From NCBI GenBank assembly GCA_014653975.1, contig JACWDR010000005.1:1-35617 (forward strand): a stretch of DNA of 35,617 bases, read 5' to 3'. The stretch is from Pelagibacterales bacterium SAG-MED20. GTDB lineage: Bacteria > Pseudomonadota > Alphaproteobacteria > Pelagibacterales > Pelagibacteraceae. A program made the position numbers and the translations under genes. This document shows positions 8,593 to 15,633 of the stretch, in pieces (the first letter of the stretch is position 1; each line of letters begins with the position of its first letter). Under the pieces are notes generated by a model, which saw nothing but the letters and a program-made list of their open reading frames with translations, had not been told where the DNA came from and made no database searches.

Positions 8593-8634
8593 GGGGGACA
8601 CCCTTTTGGAAACTCCAAAAGAGTTCCCTTTTTT
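8593..8634 (+). terminator. Intrinsic terminator of the 5566-8592 gene run
   Basis: Directly after the DUF952 stop codon is a hairpin with arms CTTTTGGA and TCCAAAAG around AAC. An outer GGGGA/TTCCC pairing extends it, and six T residues follow (8629-8634). It separates the plus-strand run from the converging minus-strand genes. Confidence 0.8.
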
Positions 8635-8644
8635 AAATTTTTTA

Positions 8645-8872
8645 TTAATCCTTGGAAGCAATTTTATTTACTAGAGGTCTCATAATCGGTGCCATAGTAA
8701 ATGCTGCAAATAATGCTACCGGAAAAGCAAACAACCAAGAGTTAAGATATCTTTCTAAAAAACCATCACTAATACCAGTGTTTACAGCAGTAACTACTCC
8801 ACTCATTATAACACTCATTCCAAATGACATAAAAATCATAAACAAAGTTTGAGAATATTTTTTTGAAATCAT
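8645..8872 (-). CDS. DUF2798 small membrane protein
   Basis: A 75-residue protein with two predicted transmembrane helices (roughly residues 9-29 and 45-65) and a PI-M-PLVNKI tail, matching the DUF2798 family of small inner-membrane proteins of unknown function. The pattern of helix 1, LFMIFMSFGMSVIMSGVVTA, followed by a short polar loop and W-L-FA-P, is typical of the family. It begins two bases after the stop codon of the SMR gene, so the two membrane proteins are probably made together. Family members often sit beside transporters or regulators, but no function is established. Confidence 0.8.
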   Translation of the reverse strand: MISKKYSQTLFMIFMSFGMSVIMSGVVTAVNTGISDGFLERYLNSWLFAFPVALFAAFTMAPIMRPLVNKIASKD

Positions 8873-8874
8873 AA

Positions 8875-9207
8875 TTAATTATTTCCTAATAAGTTAACCA
8901 TTAATACACCTATTATAATTAAACCCAAACCAATTATTGAATAAAGATTTGGCACTTGATTAAATCTAATAACACCAACAACTACAGTTGCAATAATAGT
9001 TAATCCAGCAAATGAAGCATAAGTAATTCCCATTGGAATATTTTTCATCACCATAGATAATGCATACATGCATGAAACAATTGTAATCGCAGTAATTATA
9101 CTAGGAAAAAGAAGAGTGAAACCTTCAGCAGTTTTAGCAAAGCTATTTGAAGTAACACCTAAGATGACAGCTAATATTAAGAAAGCGTATGAAGTAGCGA
9201 GATTCAT
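8875..9207 (-). CDS. SMR-family small multidrug-resistance-like protein lacking the essential glutamate
   Basis: A 110-residue, four-helix protein of the small multidrug resistance family (EmrE, SugE). The match is seen in NSFAKTAEGFT after helix 1, IPMGITYASFAGL in the loop to helix 3 and the C-terminal GLGLIIIGVLMVNLLG. Aligned on the K..EGF motif, EmrE's Glu14, the proton- and drug-binding residue, corresponds here to Gly17 (codon GGT). No other acidic residue lies in helix 1. A conventional proton-coupled antiport mechanism is therefore unlikely. It may be one half of a heteromer, a facilitator or a repurposed membrane protein. Its start codon lies within a hairpin (see 9197-9232). It is coupled to the DUF2798 gene downstream. 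Confidence 0.82.
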   Translation of the reverse strand: MNLATSYAFLILAVILGVTSNSFAKTAEGFTLLFPSIITAITIVSCMYALSMVMKNIPMGITYASFAGLTIIATVVVGVIRFNQVPNLYSIIGLGLIIIGVLMVNLLGNN

Positions 9208-9232
9208 TTAATTACTCTAAATGAAATCTCGC
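9197..9232 (-). promoter_or_regulatory. Hairpin overlapping the SMR start codon
   Basis: The arms GCGAGATTCATTTA (9197-9210) and TAAATGAAATCTCGC (9218-9232) pair along their length with a single-base bulge, around a 7-base loop. Read on the minus strand, the 3' arm contains the ATG of the SMR gene and the loop holds GAG, the only Shine-Dalgarno-like element. The structure could hide the start codon or act as a partial terminator after the NTF2-like gene. The pairing is seen directly; regulation is inferred. Confidence 0.5.
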
Positions 9233-9245
9233 TAAATATATATAA

Positions 9246-9566
9246 TTATTTAGGTATCTTAGTTGCACCCGTTTCAAGAGAAATCATTTTTCCATCTTGA
9301 TACTTAAATACAGCCATTACTGCTTCTGTATTTCCATCATTAAATGACACAAATGCATGCTCAACACCAATTTCATCATTTTCAAAAATCACTCTTATTT
9401 TATCTCTTTTGATGTCACCACTCATTGCCCATTTGATTACATCTGCTTTACCTAAAACATTACCTGATGCATGCATAGTAAACTTATAATCATCATGTAA
9501 AACTTCATTCATTGCTGCTTCATCTTTAGCTTCCATAGCTGCGTTATATTTTGCCAATATTGACAT
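9246..9566 (-). CDS. NTF2-like/SnoaL-like small protein
   Basis: A 106-residue protein whose layout fits the nuclear-transport-factor-2-like fold. An N-terminal helix (YNAAMEAKDEAAMNEVLHDDYKF) is followed by strands containing HASGNVLGKADVIKW, then HAFVSFNDG, EAVMAVFKYQDGKMISLETG. The fold is used by many small enzymes and ligand-binding proteins, and no catalytic dyad can be assigned. It is preceded by a ribosome site AAAGGATAAAAT and by an 84-base gap after the preceding small gene, long for this genome. That gap contains the palindrome AAGTTTTAAACTT and could carry its own promoter. It belongs to the minus-strand run of small genes, whose common role is unknown. Confidence 0.75.
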   Translation of the reverse strand: MSILAKYNAAMEAKDEAAMNEVLHDDYKFTMHASGNVLGKADVIKWAMSGDIKRDKIRVIFENDEIGVEHAFVSFNDGNTEAVMAVFKYQDGKMISLETGATKIPK

Positions 9567-9650
9567 ATTTTATCCTTTGTTTTTTATTATTAATCTTTGC
9601 AAGTTACACTAAATAAGTTTTAAACTTAATTCGAGATACTTGTGTCATTT

Positions 9651-9908
9651 TTACTCAGATATTTCGGACATGGTATAAGTTTTATAAACACACCCATTAT
9701 CTTTGTCCCATTTTATTTCTTCACTTAGGAATGCACCCATGCCATCCATATCAGTAATATTTCCCAACCAGATGAAACCATTGTTTCCAGTATCAGCGAG
9801 TGTCCATTCAGAACAAAATTTACTCGCTCCACGTTCCATATTATATTGAACTCTTGCTCTTAAAGTTTCTACCCCACTAGCAATAGTCCCATGAAGACAC
9901 ATATTCAT
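9651..9908 (-). CDS. Unrecognised small protein (85 residues)
   Basis: I do not recognise this protein. It is soluble and compact, with strand-like segments near the start and in GFIWLGNITDMDGMGAFL, and an acidic end. The alternation of strand, helix, strand, strand, helix, strand suggests a ferredoxin-like or dimeric alpha-beta barrel fold, as do its neighbours, but this is a judgement from residue pattern only. It has three cysteines (MCLHG, KFCSEW, NGCVYK). It starts seven bases after the preceding gene with no Shine-Dalgarno site of its own, so translational coupling is likely. A start two codons later (second Met) is equally possible. Confidence 0.68.
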   Translation of the reverse strand: MNMCLHGTIASGVETLRARVQYNMERGASKFCSEWTLADTGNNGFIWLGNITDMDGMGAFLSEEIKWDKDNGCVYKTYTMSEISE

Positions 9909-9915
9909 ACTTTAA

Positions 9916-10212
9916 TTAACCTTCCTTAACTTTAGTTAAATCGTAGATCATGTAACTGCCCATAACCTCATCCATGATAGGTTTAGACACTTCAGTACCT
10001 TCAATAAACTTAATTAAAGCAGCTTCATCAGTACAATGTATTTTAAACATCACTGCACTTTTATCAGGTGTTACTGACGCCATAGTTTTTTCTACAATAG
10101 CAACTTTTTTTCTTTCAGCTAATCCTTCTGGAGATTGCATAAATCCCATAAATTTTTCAAATTTACCTTCTCCTTCTTTGAACTTAGCTACTACTAACAT
10201 TTCTTTTTCCAT
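9916..10212 (-). CDS. Unrecognised small protein, dimeric alpha-beta barrel-like
   Basis: A 98-residue soluble protein of unknown function. It opens with a strand, MLVVAKFKEGEG, then a helix with FEKFMGFMQSPEGLAERKKV, the strands IVEKTMASV and SAVMFKIHCTD, a helix and a last strand SYMIYDLTKV. This order fits the ferredoxin-like dimeric alpha-beta barrel fold used by many small monooxygenase-like and stress-induced proteins. No active-site residue can be assigned with confidence. An AAAAGGAGATAA ribosome site precedes the ATG, nearly identical to those of the next two genes upstream. It has the composition of its neighbours and probably shares their transcript. Confidence 0.72.
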   Translation of the reverse strand: MEKEMLVVAKFKEGEGKFEKFMGFMQSPEGLAERKKVAIVEKTMASVTPDKSAVMFKIHCTDEAALIKFIEGTEVSKPIMDEVMGSYMIYDLTKVKEG

Positions 10213-10239
10213 TTCTTATCTCCTTTTGTTATTATTTTT

Positions 10240-10530
10240 TTATTTAGCGTTAAAATCTATAATATCATCTGTACACTCAACAAATTTATGAGGTTCATAA
10301 AAATCATTCATAGACTCTAATTGTTTGTTAATTGCCTCTGGATCAGCACCTTTCCACCAACAAAACATTGTTAAGTTATCACCTGGTGTGTTCCAGCTCA
10401 TTTGACACTTTGCATTGTCACTTGTCATTGCTTTGGTCATATCTTCCATCGACATTGAACCAGTAACTTCCATCATTTTAGCTTTAGCTTCTTTAGATTT
10501 AAAAGTGTGTGTAACCATGAAGTTTTTCAT
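10240..10530 (-). CDS. Unrecognised small protein (96 residues), methionine-rich
   Basis: A soluble 96-residue protein that I cannot place in a family. It is notably methionine-rich in its first half (KAKMMEVTGSMSMEDMTKAMTS) and has a strand with LTMFCWWKGADPEAI followed by a helix and an acidic C terminus. The strand-helix-strand pattern again suggests an alpha-beta barrel-like fold. Exposed methionines could serve in metal binding or oxidant quenching; that is speculation. Its ribosome site AAAAAGGAGATAACAA is almost the same as those of the flanking genes, and spacing to the neighbours is 20-30 bases, so it belongs to the same operon. Confidence 0.7.
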   Translation of the reverse strand: MKNFMVTHTFKSKEAKAKMMEVTGSMSMEDMTKAMTSDNAKCQMSWNTPGDNLTMFCWWKGADPEAINKQLESMNDFYEPHKFVECTDDIIDFNAK

Positions 10531-10552
10531 TTGTTATCTCCTTTTTGTTTGT

Positions 10553-11041
10553 TTAATATTTATATTCACCAGACAATTGGTTCATTGTTGTAGAAAATCC
10601 TGGTGCTTTAGACATTAAATTTTGCCTACTTGTTACACCAGTCCCAGTTATATTTTCATATTTTCCAGTTCCTTTTATAATCGCAAAAGTACCTGTTCCA
10701 CCTGAACCACCAGTTCCTTCTCCTTGATACTTCATATAAACACTTTCACCGTCAATAAGATCAAATCTACACATACCAGTTTCATCTATAAATTTACCAG
10801 CTTGTAATGTTAGACCACCAATACAGTGCATTGTTGATTTGTGAAATATACTATCTGGAGTTTTGTCTGTTAAACCGGCTATGCCATCATAAGTTATTGC
10901 CATATCACCTTTGCCTGCATCCATTGCATTAATTTTCCATGCACCCATCCCACTTGCATTAAACTTTCCTGATGTGTGTCCATCAGCAAAAGATAATGAA
11001 GAAAACAAGGTTAGTATTATTGTTGTTAATATTATTTTCAT
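10553..11041 (-). CDS. Secreted or periplasmic protein of unknown function
   Basis: A 162-residue exported protein. A standard signal peptide covers residues 1-19 (two lysines, a hydrophobic core, and a likely cleavage after SFA). The mature part is rich in glycine and beta-strand-forming residues, with two cysteines (Cys73 in MHCIGG, Cys91 in GMCRFD) spaced to form a disulfide. A repeated GTGTF..IKGTGKYENITGTG segment resembles the barrel turns of allene-oxide-cyclase-like or DUF3224-like proteins. That resemblance is weak, so I give no function. It is the only secreted product in the run of small genes and has the same AAAAAGGAGATAAAC ribosome site as its neighbours. Confidence 0.75.
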   Translation of the reverse strand: MKIILTTIILTLFSSLSFADGHTSGKFNASGMGAWKINAMDAGKGDMAITYDGIAGLTDKTPDSIFHKSTMHCIGGLTLQAGKFIDETGMCRFDLIDGESVYMKYQGEGTGGSGGTGTFAIIKGTGKYENITGTGVTSRQNLMSKAPGFSTTMNQLSGEYKY

Positions 11042-11068
11042 GTTTATCTCCTTTTTCTGATTTTAAGT

Positions 11069-11380
11069 TTATTCACTGAAAATAAATCTTATTTCATCTT
11101 CAATAGTTCCTTCAACTGCAACTTTCTTTAATTGTTTTTGAAGACTTTGATATTTTTTATCTGCAGACATTTTTGCATCCCCTTGATTATCACCTTCAAA
11201 CATAGGGCCAATAACTGTCTCTCTAATTGTTCTTGGATTACCACCCACTTGAAATGAAAAATAAATCCCATGTTTTGGAAAATATTTTTTTCTCACTTTT
11301 GCTAAACCCTTACCAATTTCCATTGCTTTACCTAGCATGTCGTCTTTAACTCTCATTGATCTTGTATAAATTGCTTGCAT
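11069..11380 (-). CDS. Unrecognised small protein (103 residues), first gene of the small-gene run
   Basis: A soluble, basic protein of 103 residues with no family I can name. It contains a strand (MQAIYTRSMRV), a lysine-rich helix (GKAMEIGKGLAKVRKKYF), a central HGIYFSFQVGGNPRTIRETVIGP segment and a second helix, ending EDEIRFIFSE. The arrangement resembles half of a dimeric alpha-beta barrel. A strong ribosome site, AAGGAGAAAACT, precedes its ATG. It is the promoter-proximal gene of the minus-strand run, and the region upstream holds a long inverted repeat (11401-11460). The reading frame is convincing from its ribosome site and spacing; the function is not visible. Confidence 0.7.
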   Translation of the reverse strand: MQAIYTRSMRVKDDMLGKAMEIGKGLAKVRKKYFPKHGIYFSFQVGGNPRTIRETVIGPMFEGDNQGDAKMSADKKYQSLQKQLKKVAVEGTIEDEIRFIFSE

Positions 11381-11400
11381 AGTTTTCTCCTTATTTACGA

Positions 11401-11460
11401 TTGCTACAATAAATATGTTACAGTTTAGTTAAATGACCAATAAGAGTTAAATTGTAGCAA
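11401..11460 (-). promoter_or_regulatory. Perfect 10-bp inverted repeat in the promoter region of the small-gene run
   Basis: TTGCTACAAT (11401-11410) and ATTGTAGCAA (11451-11460) form a perfect inverted repeat with a 40-base spacer, 21 bases upstream of the first gene of the run. A separate 8-bp palindrome TTGTACAA lies at 11533-11540, nearer the divergent gene. The spacing suits two operator half-sites that loop, or a leader-RNA stem. The remaining sequence of the 202-base gap (11381-11582) is AT-rich and holds no gene. Confidence 0.5.
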
Positions 11461-11582
11461 CAGTAATGTTCTGAATGCATACCTCTTTATTTATTAATAG
11501 TTTTTTTCAACCTTAAAGAGAGTGAGACCAAATTGTACAAATATTTTTTTGTTCAATTTTTTTTGTTTTGTTATAGTTAATT

Positions 11583-11996
11583 ATGATTGAAAAATTTAAT
11601 GGAATTTTTTATTTAATAATTTTCATAATCCACTTTGTTGGTTTTGGTGCTTACGCTTATCAAATGATAATTGGAAACCAAAAGTTTAGAGCAAAATTTG
11701 AGATTGATGAGACTGCAGCAACCATCATGAGAATGGCTGGAGCAATATTTTTTGGATCATTTTTAATGGCTCTTTATATTATGTTTATAAGACCAAATGG
11801 TGTTGAAGGAACATGGGCATTCTTTAATCTAATTTTTGTTCAAAATATTTGTGTATTACTTGTGAATACTTATTCGCTTAAGATTGATAAAACAGGCGTT
11901 AAGAACGATTCTAATGAAGCTATCATCGCACCATTAGTTTTCACAATTTTAAGTGCAGTTCTTATTTTCGGATTATCTGATAAAATATATATTTAA
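11583..11996 (+). CDS. Four-helix membrane protein of unknown function
   Basis: A 137-residue inner-membrane protein with four predicted helices (about residues 7-28, 47-67, 77-96 and 112-132) separated by short loops. Two features look conserved-like: IIHFVGFGAYAYQM in the first helix and MRMAGAIFFGSFLMALYIM in the second. I do not recognise a family. It is transcribed away from the small-gene run and shares its AT-rich intergenic region. A TATAGT element lies about 8 bases before the ATG, with no Shine-Dalgarno site, so translation may start from a near-leaderless message. Its stop codon overlaps the stop of cysK on the other strand. Confidence 0.75.
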   Translation: MIEKFNGIFYLIIFIIHFVGFGAYAYQMIIGNQKFRAKFEIDETAATIMRMAGAIFFGSFLMALYIMFIRPNGVEGTWAFFNLIFVQNICVLLVNTYSLKIDKTGVKNDSNEAIIAPLVFTILSAVLIFGLSDKIYI

Positions 11997-12994
11997 AGCC
12001 AATTAGGGAAGGGCAAACCTTTCTCTTCAAGGAATTTTTTATTAAACATTTTTGTAGCGTACTTTTCACTTTTATCACAAAGAATTGTAACGATAGTTTT
12101 TCCAGGCCCCAATTCTTTACCAAGTCTAATAGCACCTGCAATATTAATTCCACAACTAGTTCCAAGACTTAATCCCTCATTTTGAATTAGATCATAAAGA
12201 ATAGGTAATGCTTCATGATCATCAATTGAATAAGCGTCATCAATTTTAGCATTTTCAAAATTTTTGGTAATTCTACTTGATCCAATTCCTTCAGTAATTG
12301 ATCCACCTTCAGATTTTAATTCACCATTTTTTATATAATTATAAAGAGCAGAGCCTTTTGGATCAGATAGAAATATTTTTATATCTTTATTTTTTTCTTT
12401 AAGAAAATTACTTACTCCTGAAATTGTTCCACCAGTCCCTGAGGAACAGACAAAACCATCAATCTTACCCCCGGTTTGTTCCCAAATTTCTCTTCCTGTG
12501 TTATCATAGTGACCTTTAGCATTTGCAACGTTATCAAATTGATTAGCCCAAACTACACCATTATTATTTGAAGAGCTTAGCTTATCGGCCAGTCTACTAG
12601 CAACTTTTATATAATTATTATCATCCTTATAAGGTTTTGCTGGAACTAAACGTAAATCAGCACCTATATTTCTTAGTAGGTCTTTTTTTTCTTGGGTTTG
12701 GCTTTCATTCATTACGATTATTGTTTTGTAGCCAAGTGAATTACCAAGTAGACATAATCCAATACCAGTATTACCAGCAGTACCCTCAACAACAGTTCCT
12801 CCTTTTGATATCAATTTTTTTTCTTGAGCATCTTTAATTAGCGCTAATGCAGCTCTGTCTTTGACAGAACCACCTGGATTTAAAAATTCAGCTTTTCCAT
12901 AAATATTACATCCTGTAATTTCAGATGCAGCTTTGAGTTTGATTAGTGGTGTATTTCCAATGCCTGAAATAAAATCGTTTTGAATATTGTTCAT
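11993..12994 (-). CDS. cysK: Cysteine synthase, O-acetylserine (thiol)-lyase family
   Basis: A 333-residue PLP enzyme of the cysteine synthase/cystathionine beta-synthase fold. It makes cysteine from O-acetylserine and sulfide in the cytoplasm. The PLP lysine is Lys45 in GGSVKDRAA, the substrate loop reads EGTAGNTG where most CysK proteins have PTSGNTG, the phosphate loop is SSGTGGT, and GTSCGIN closes the cofactor site. The EGTAGNTG variant occurs in an alphaproteobacterial subgroup and may change substrate preference. The gene overlaps the end of cysE by one base (TAATG), giving a cysE-cysK operon. SAR11 bacteria generally lack sulfate reduction, so the sulfide probably comes from reduced organic sulfur. 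Confidence 0.92.
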   Translation of the reverse strand: MNNIQNDFISGIGNTPLIKLKAASEITGCNIYGKAEFLNPGGSVKDRAALALIKDAQEKKLISKGGTVVEGTAGNTGIGLCLLGNSLGYKTIIVMNESQTQEKKDLLRNIGADLRLVPAKPYKDDNNYIKVASRLADKLSSSNNNGVVWANQFDNVANAKGHYDNTGREIWEQTGGKIDGFVCSSGTGGTISGVSNFLKEKNKDIKIFLSDPKGSALYNYIKNGELKSEGGSITEGIGSSRITKNFENAKIDDAYSIDDHEALPILYDLIQNEGLSLGTSCGINIAGAIRLGKELGPGKTIVTILCDKSEKYATKMFNKKFLEEKGLPFPNWL

Positions 12995-13572
12995 TAATCA
13001 GATTTTGTATCACTGTCCTGAGTAATACCATATGGTTTGAATTCACTATCTGCAATACCAACATTCTTAGCAGGAATACCAACCATTACTGCTTTTTCTG
13101 GAACATTTTTAGTAATTACTGCATTTGCACCAATCTTTGCACATCTTCCAACAGTAACTGGACCTAAAACTTGGGCTCCTGAACCAATTACAACATCATC
13201 CTCAATTGTTGGATGCCTCTTTATATTTCGTTGATCGTTAGAATTTATACTTGGTGCGATTCCTCCTAATGTGGCCATATGATATACAGTTACATTATCA
13301 CCAATTTCAGAAGTTTCACCAATCACAACACCCATACCATGATCAATAAATAAATTTTTACCAATTTTTGCACCTGGGTGTATTTCTATACCTGTTAAAA
13401 ATCTCGATAATTGAGATATAAATCTTGCAACAAGATCAAATTTGGCCAAATAAAAAAAATTAGCAATTTTATGAAAAAAAACAGCTTTAACACCTGGGTA
13501 AGTTAATATTAAACTTAACTTGGATTTTGCAGCAGGATCTCTGTCTATTATAGATTGTAAAAAGTTACCCAT
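12994..13572 (-). CDS. cysE: Serine acetyltransferase, short form
   Basis: Serine O-acetyltransferase, which transfers acetate from acetyl-CoA to serine as the first step of cysteine synthesis. The left-handed beta-helix hexapeptide repeats are obvious from about residue 60 ([25 protein letters not shown]). The catalytic histidine lies in IDHGMG, and the acetyl-CoA region reads [10 protein letters not shown] (usual form TIYQGVTLGG). At 192 residues it is the short type, with a reduced N-terminal helical part. The C terminus ends in SDTKSD instead of the terminal isoleucine that docks into CysK, so the classic cysteine synthase complex may not form. The gene leads the cysE-cysK operon. An 74-base AT-rich gap separates it from the divergent VOC gene. 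Confidence 0.93.
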   Translation of the reverse strand: MGNFLQSIIDRDPAAKSKLSLILTYPGVKAVFFHKIANFFYLAKFDLVARFISQLSRFLTGIEIHPGAKIGKNLFIDHGMGVVIGETSEIGDNVTVYHMATLGGIAPSINSNDQRNIKRHPTIEDDVVIGSGAQVLGPVTVGRCAKIGANAVITKNVPEKAVMVGIPAKNVGIADSEFKPYGITQDSDTKSD

Positions 13573-13646
13573 AGTTTGCCATATTGATTATAAATTTATA
13601 TTGCTTTATATAGTTATTAAAACGACAATTTAAAGAGAGGAAATTG

Positions 13647-14057
13647 ATGTATAAAAATACGAATTGCTTTCATTTAGCGGTACCATGTGGAGATCTTGAG
13701 GTAGCAAAAAAATTTTATAGTGAGACACTAGGTTGTAGATTGGATAATTCAGCTCAAGAGTGGGCTGATGTAGATTTTTGGGGAAATGAATTAACTCTTC
13801 ATGCAAGTGAACATAAGCTTGACAGTGAAAGACATGATGTTGATATGGGCAATGTTTCAGTCCCACACTTTGGTGTTCATCTTTCTAGAAAAGATTTTGA
13901 TGCTCTAAAAAATAGATTGAAAGAAAAAGGTGCAAAATATTATGACGAGCCTTATTTAAGATTTAAAGGCACTAAATATGAACAAGAAACTTTTTTTGTG
14001 AAAGACCCTAACGAAAATATTTTAGAAATAAAAACATTAACTGCGAATGCTGATTAA
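13647..14057 (+). CDS. VOC (glyoxalase/dioxygenase-fold) family protein
   Basis: A 136-residue vicinal-oxygen-chelate protein with two beta-alpha-beta-beta-beta modules. Likely metal ligands are the histidine in NCFHLAVPCGD, the histidine in PHFGVHLS and the glutamate in NENILEIKT. The family includes glyoxalase I, bleomycin-resistance proteins and extradiol dioxygenases, and the KDPNENILEI ending is common to many uncharacterised members. The ATG at 13647 has a GAGAGGA ribosome site (13635-13641) with good spacing; a TTG one codon earlier is less likely. Its stop overlaps the start of the aldehyde dehydrogenase by one base, so the two may act in one route. The substrate is unknown. Confidence 0.85.
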   Translation: MYKNTNCFHLAVPCGDLEVAKKFYSETLGCRLDNSAQEWADVDFWGNELTLHASEHKLDSERHDVDMGNVSVPHFGVHLSRKDFDALKNRLKEKGAKYYDEPYLRFKGTKYEQETFFVKDPNENILEIKTLTANAD

Positions 14058-15538
14058 TGACTTCTGATTATAAATCTATAGCAAGTAAAATAAAATTTGA
14101 AGGTAGAGCTTTTATCGATGGGAAGTATGTTGATGCTATTGATGGAGAAAAGTTTGAAAATATAAATCCTGCAACTGGTGAAAAACTTTGTACAGTTTCA
14201 AAATGTAATCATAAAGATGTTGATTTAGCAGTAAAAGTTTCAAGAAAAGCATTTAATAGCGGTGTTTGGTCAAGAACTTCACCAGAATTTAGAAAAGATG
14301 TTTTATTGAAATTTGCTGAACTTTTAAGAAAGCATGGTGATGAGAATTCTGTTTTAGAATGTATCGATACAGGAAAATTAATTGGGGATTGCATTAATGA
14401 AGTTGCAAATGATGCACCAATGCATTTTCAGTGGTATGGAGAGTTAATTGATAAAGTTTTTGGAAAAGTTGGACCAACTGAACCTTCACTAACAAGTTTA
14501 ATTGTTAAAGAACCAATAGGTGTCGTTGCTGGAGTTGTTCCTTGGAACTTCCCTTTAATGATGGCTGTTTGGAAAATGGCACCAGCACTAGCTGCTGGTT
14601 GTTCAGTTATAATTAAACCAGCTGAAGACACACCACTTACAGCAATAAGAGTTGCCCAAATTGCAAAAGAGGCAGGAATTCCAGATGGAGTTTTAAATGT
14701 TATCCCTGGTTTTGGAGATGTTGGTGAAGCCCTTGGACGACATAATGATGTTGATGCTGTTTCATTTACAGGATCAACAGAAGTTGGTGCTTTTTTTATG
14801 AAGTATTCTGGTGAAAGTAATTTGAAAACTATTGGTCTAGAGATGGGTGGAAAAAGTCCATTTATAGTTTTGGAAGATGCAAAAATAACAGATGATTTAA
14901 TTGACAACGCAATTAATTCTGCTTTTTGGAATGGTGGTCAAAACTGTTCTGCAAATATGAGACAGTTAATTCATAGTAAAGTTAAAGATGAATTTTTAGA
15001 TAAAATTTCAAAAAAAGTTAAGGACCTTAAAGTTGGGGATCCTTTAGACCCAAGTTCAAATATGGGTTCGATGATTTCAAAAAAACACTTAGCTACAGTG
15101 GATGGTTATATTCAAAAAGGTATAGATGAGGGAGCAAAACTGTTATCTGGTGGGGTATCTGAGAAATCTAAAAAAGGTTTTTTTGCTAAGCCAACTTTAT
15201 TTGATAATTTGAAAGAAAATATGGTAATTGCTCAAGAAGAAATTTTTGGTCCAGTTCTAGGTGTTCTTACAGTAAATGATACTGAAGAGGCTTTGAAAAT
15301 TGCCAGTAATTCCAAATATGGACTGCACGCAAGTGTTTTTACTCAAGACATTGATAGAGCATTTCATATGGCTAAAAGCCTTCCTTGCGGAACTGTTTCA
15401 ATTAATACTTTTTCCGAGGGAGATATAAAAACTCCTTTTGGTGGATACAAACAGTCTGGTTCTTTAAGTCGAGATCAAGGAACAGAAGCTTTAAATTCTT
15501 TCCTTCAAACTAAAACTATTTGGATTAGCCATCAATAA
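14057..15538 (+). CDS. NAD(P)-dependent aldehyde dehydrogenase (PuuC-like)
   Basis: Full-length aldehyde dehydrogenase of 493 residues. The catalytic residues are Asn164 (PWNF), the general base Glu262 (GLEMGGKSP) and the nucleophile Cys297 (GGQNCSAN), with the FTGSTEVG cofactor turn and EIFGPVL near the C terminus. The overall sequence resembles gamma-glutamyl-aminobutyraldehyde and betaine-aldehyde type enzymes (PuuC and relatives). It is coupled to the VOC gene by a one-base overlap and lies just upstream of a compatible-solute ABC transporter. Oxidation of an aldehyde derived from an imported amine or polyamine is therefore plausible. Substrate specificity cannot be fixed from motifs alone. 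Confidence 0.92.
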   Translation: MTSDYKSIASKIKFEGRAFIDGKYVDAIDGEKFENINPATGEKLCTVSKCNHKDVDLAVKVSRKAFNSGVWSRTSPEFRKDVLLKFAELLRKHGDENSVLECIDTGKLIGDCINEVANDAPMHFQWYGELIDKVFGKVGPTEPSLTSLIVKEPIGVVAGVVPWNFPLMMAVWKMAPALAAGCSVIIKPAEDTPLTAIRVAQIAKEAGIPDGVLNVIPGFGDVGEALGRHNDVDAVSFTGSTEVGAFFMKYSGESNLKTIGLEMGGKSPFIVLEDAKITDDLIDNAINSAFWNGGQNCSANMRQLIHSKVKDEFLDKISKKVKDLKVGDPLDPSSNMGSMISKKHLATVDGYIQKGIDEGAKLLSGGVSEKSKKGFFAKPTLFDNLKENMVIAQEEIFGPVLGVLTVNDTEEALKIASNSKYGLHASVFTQDIDRAFHMAKSLPCGTVSINTFSEGDIKTPFGGYKQSGSLSRDQGTEALNSFLQTKTIWISHQ

Positions 15539-15574
15539 TAATTATAAAAGGGGCAAATAAACACATATTTGTCT

Positions 15575-15604
15575 TTGACTTACTTTAAAGAATTAAGTTA
15601 ATCT
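15575..15604 (+). promoter_or_regulatory. Possible promoter of the compatible-solute transporter operon
   Basis: TTGACT (15575-15580) and TAATCT (15599-15604) are separated by 18 bases, close to the sigma-70 pattern. The 6-bp inverted repeat CAAATA/TATTTG (15554-15571) sits just upstream and could be an operator. The start codon follows 30 bases after the -10-like element, with a GAGAGGGA ribosome site. The match is by eye only. Confidence 0.4.
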
Positions 15605-15633
15605 TAAATATAAATAAAATAGAGAGGGAAATA

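Noticed and set aside
14428..14907. A 159-codon open frame on the minus strand inside the aldehyde dehydrogenase gene
   Set aside because: It lies wholly within a full-length, motif-complete enzyme gene, its product has the serine/proline-rich composition of an antisense shadow, and no ribosome site precedes it.
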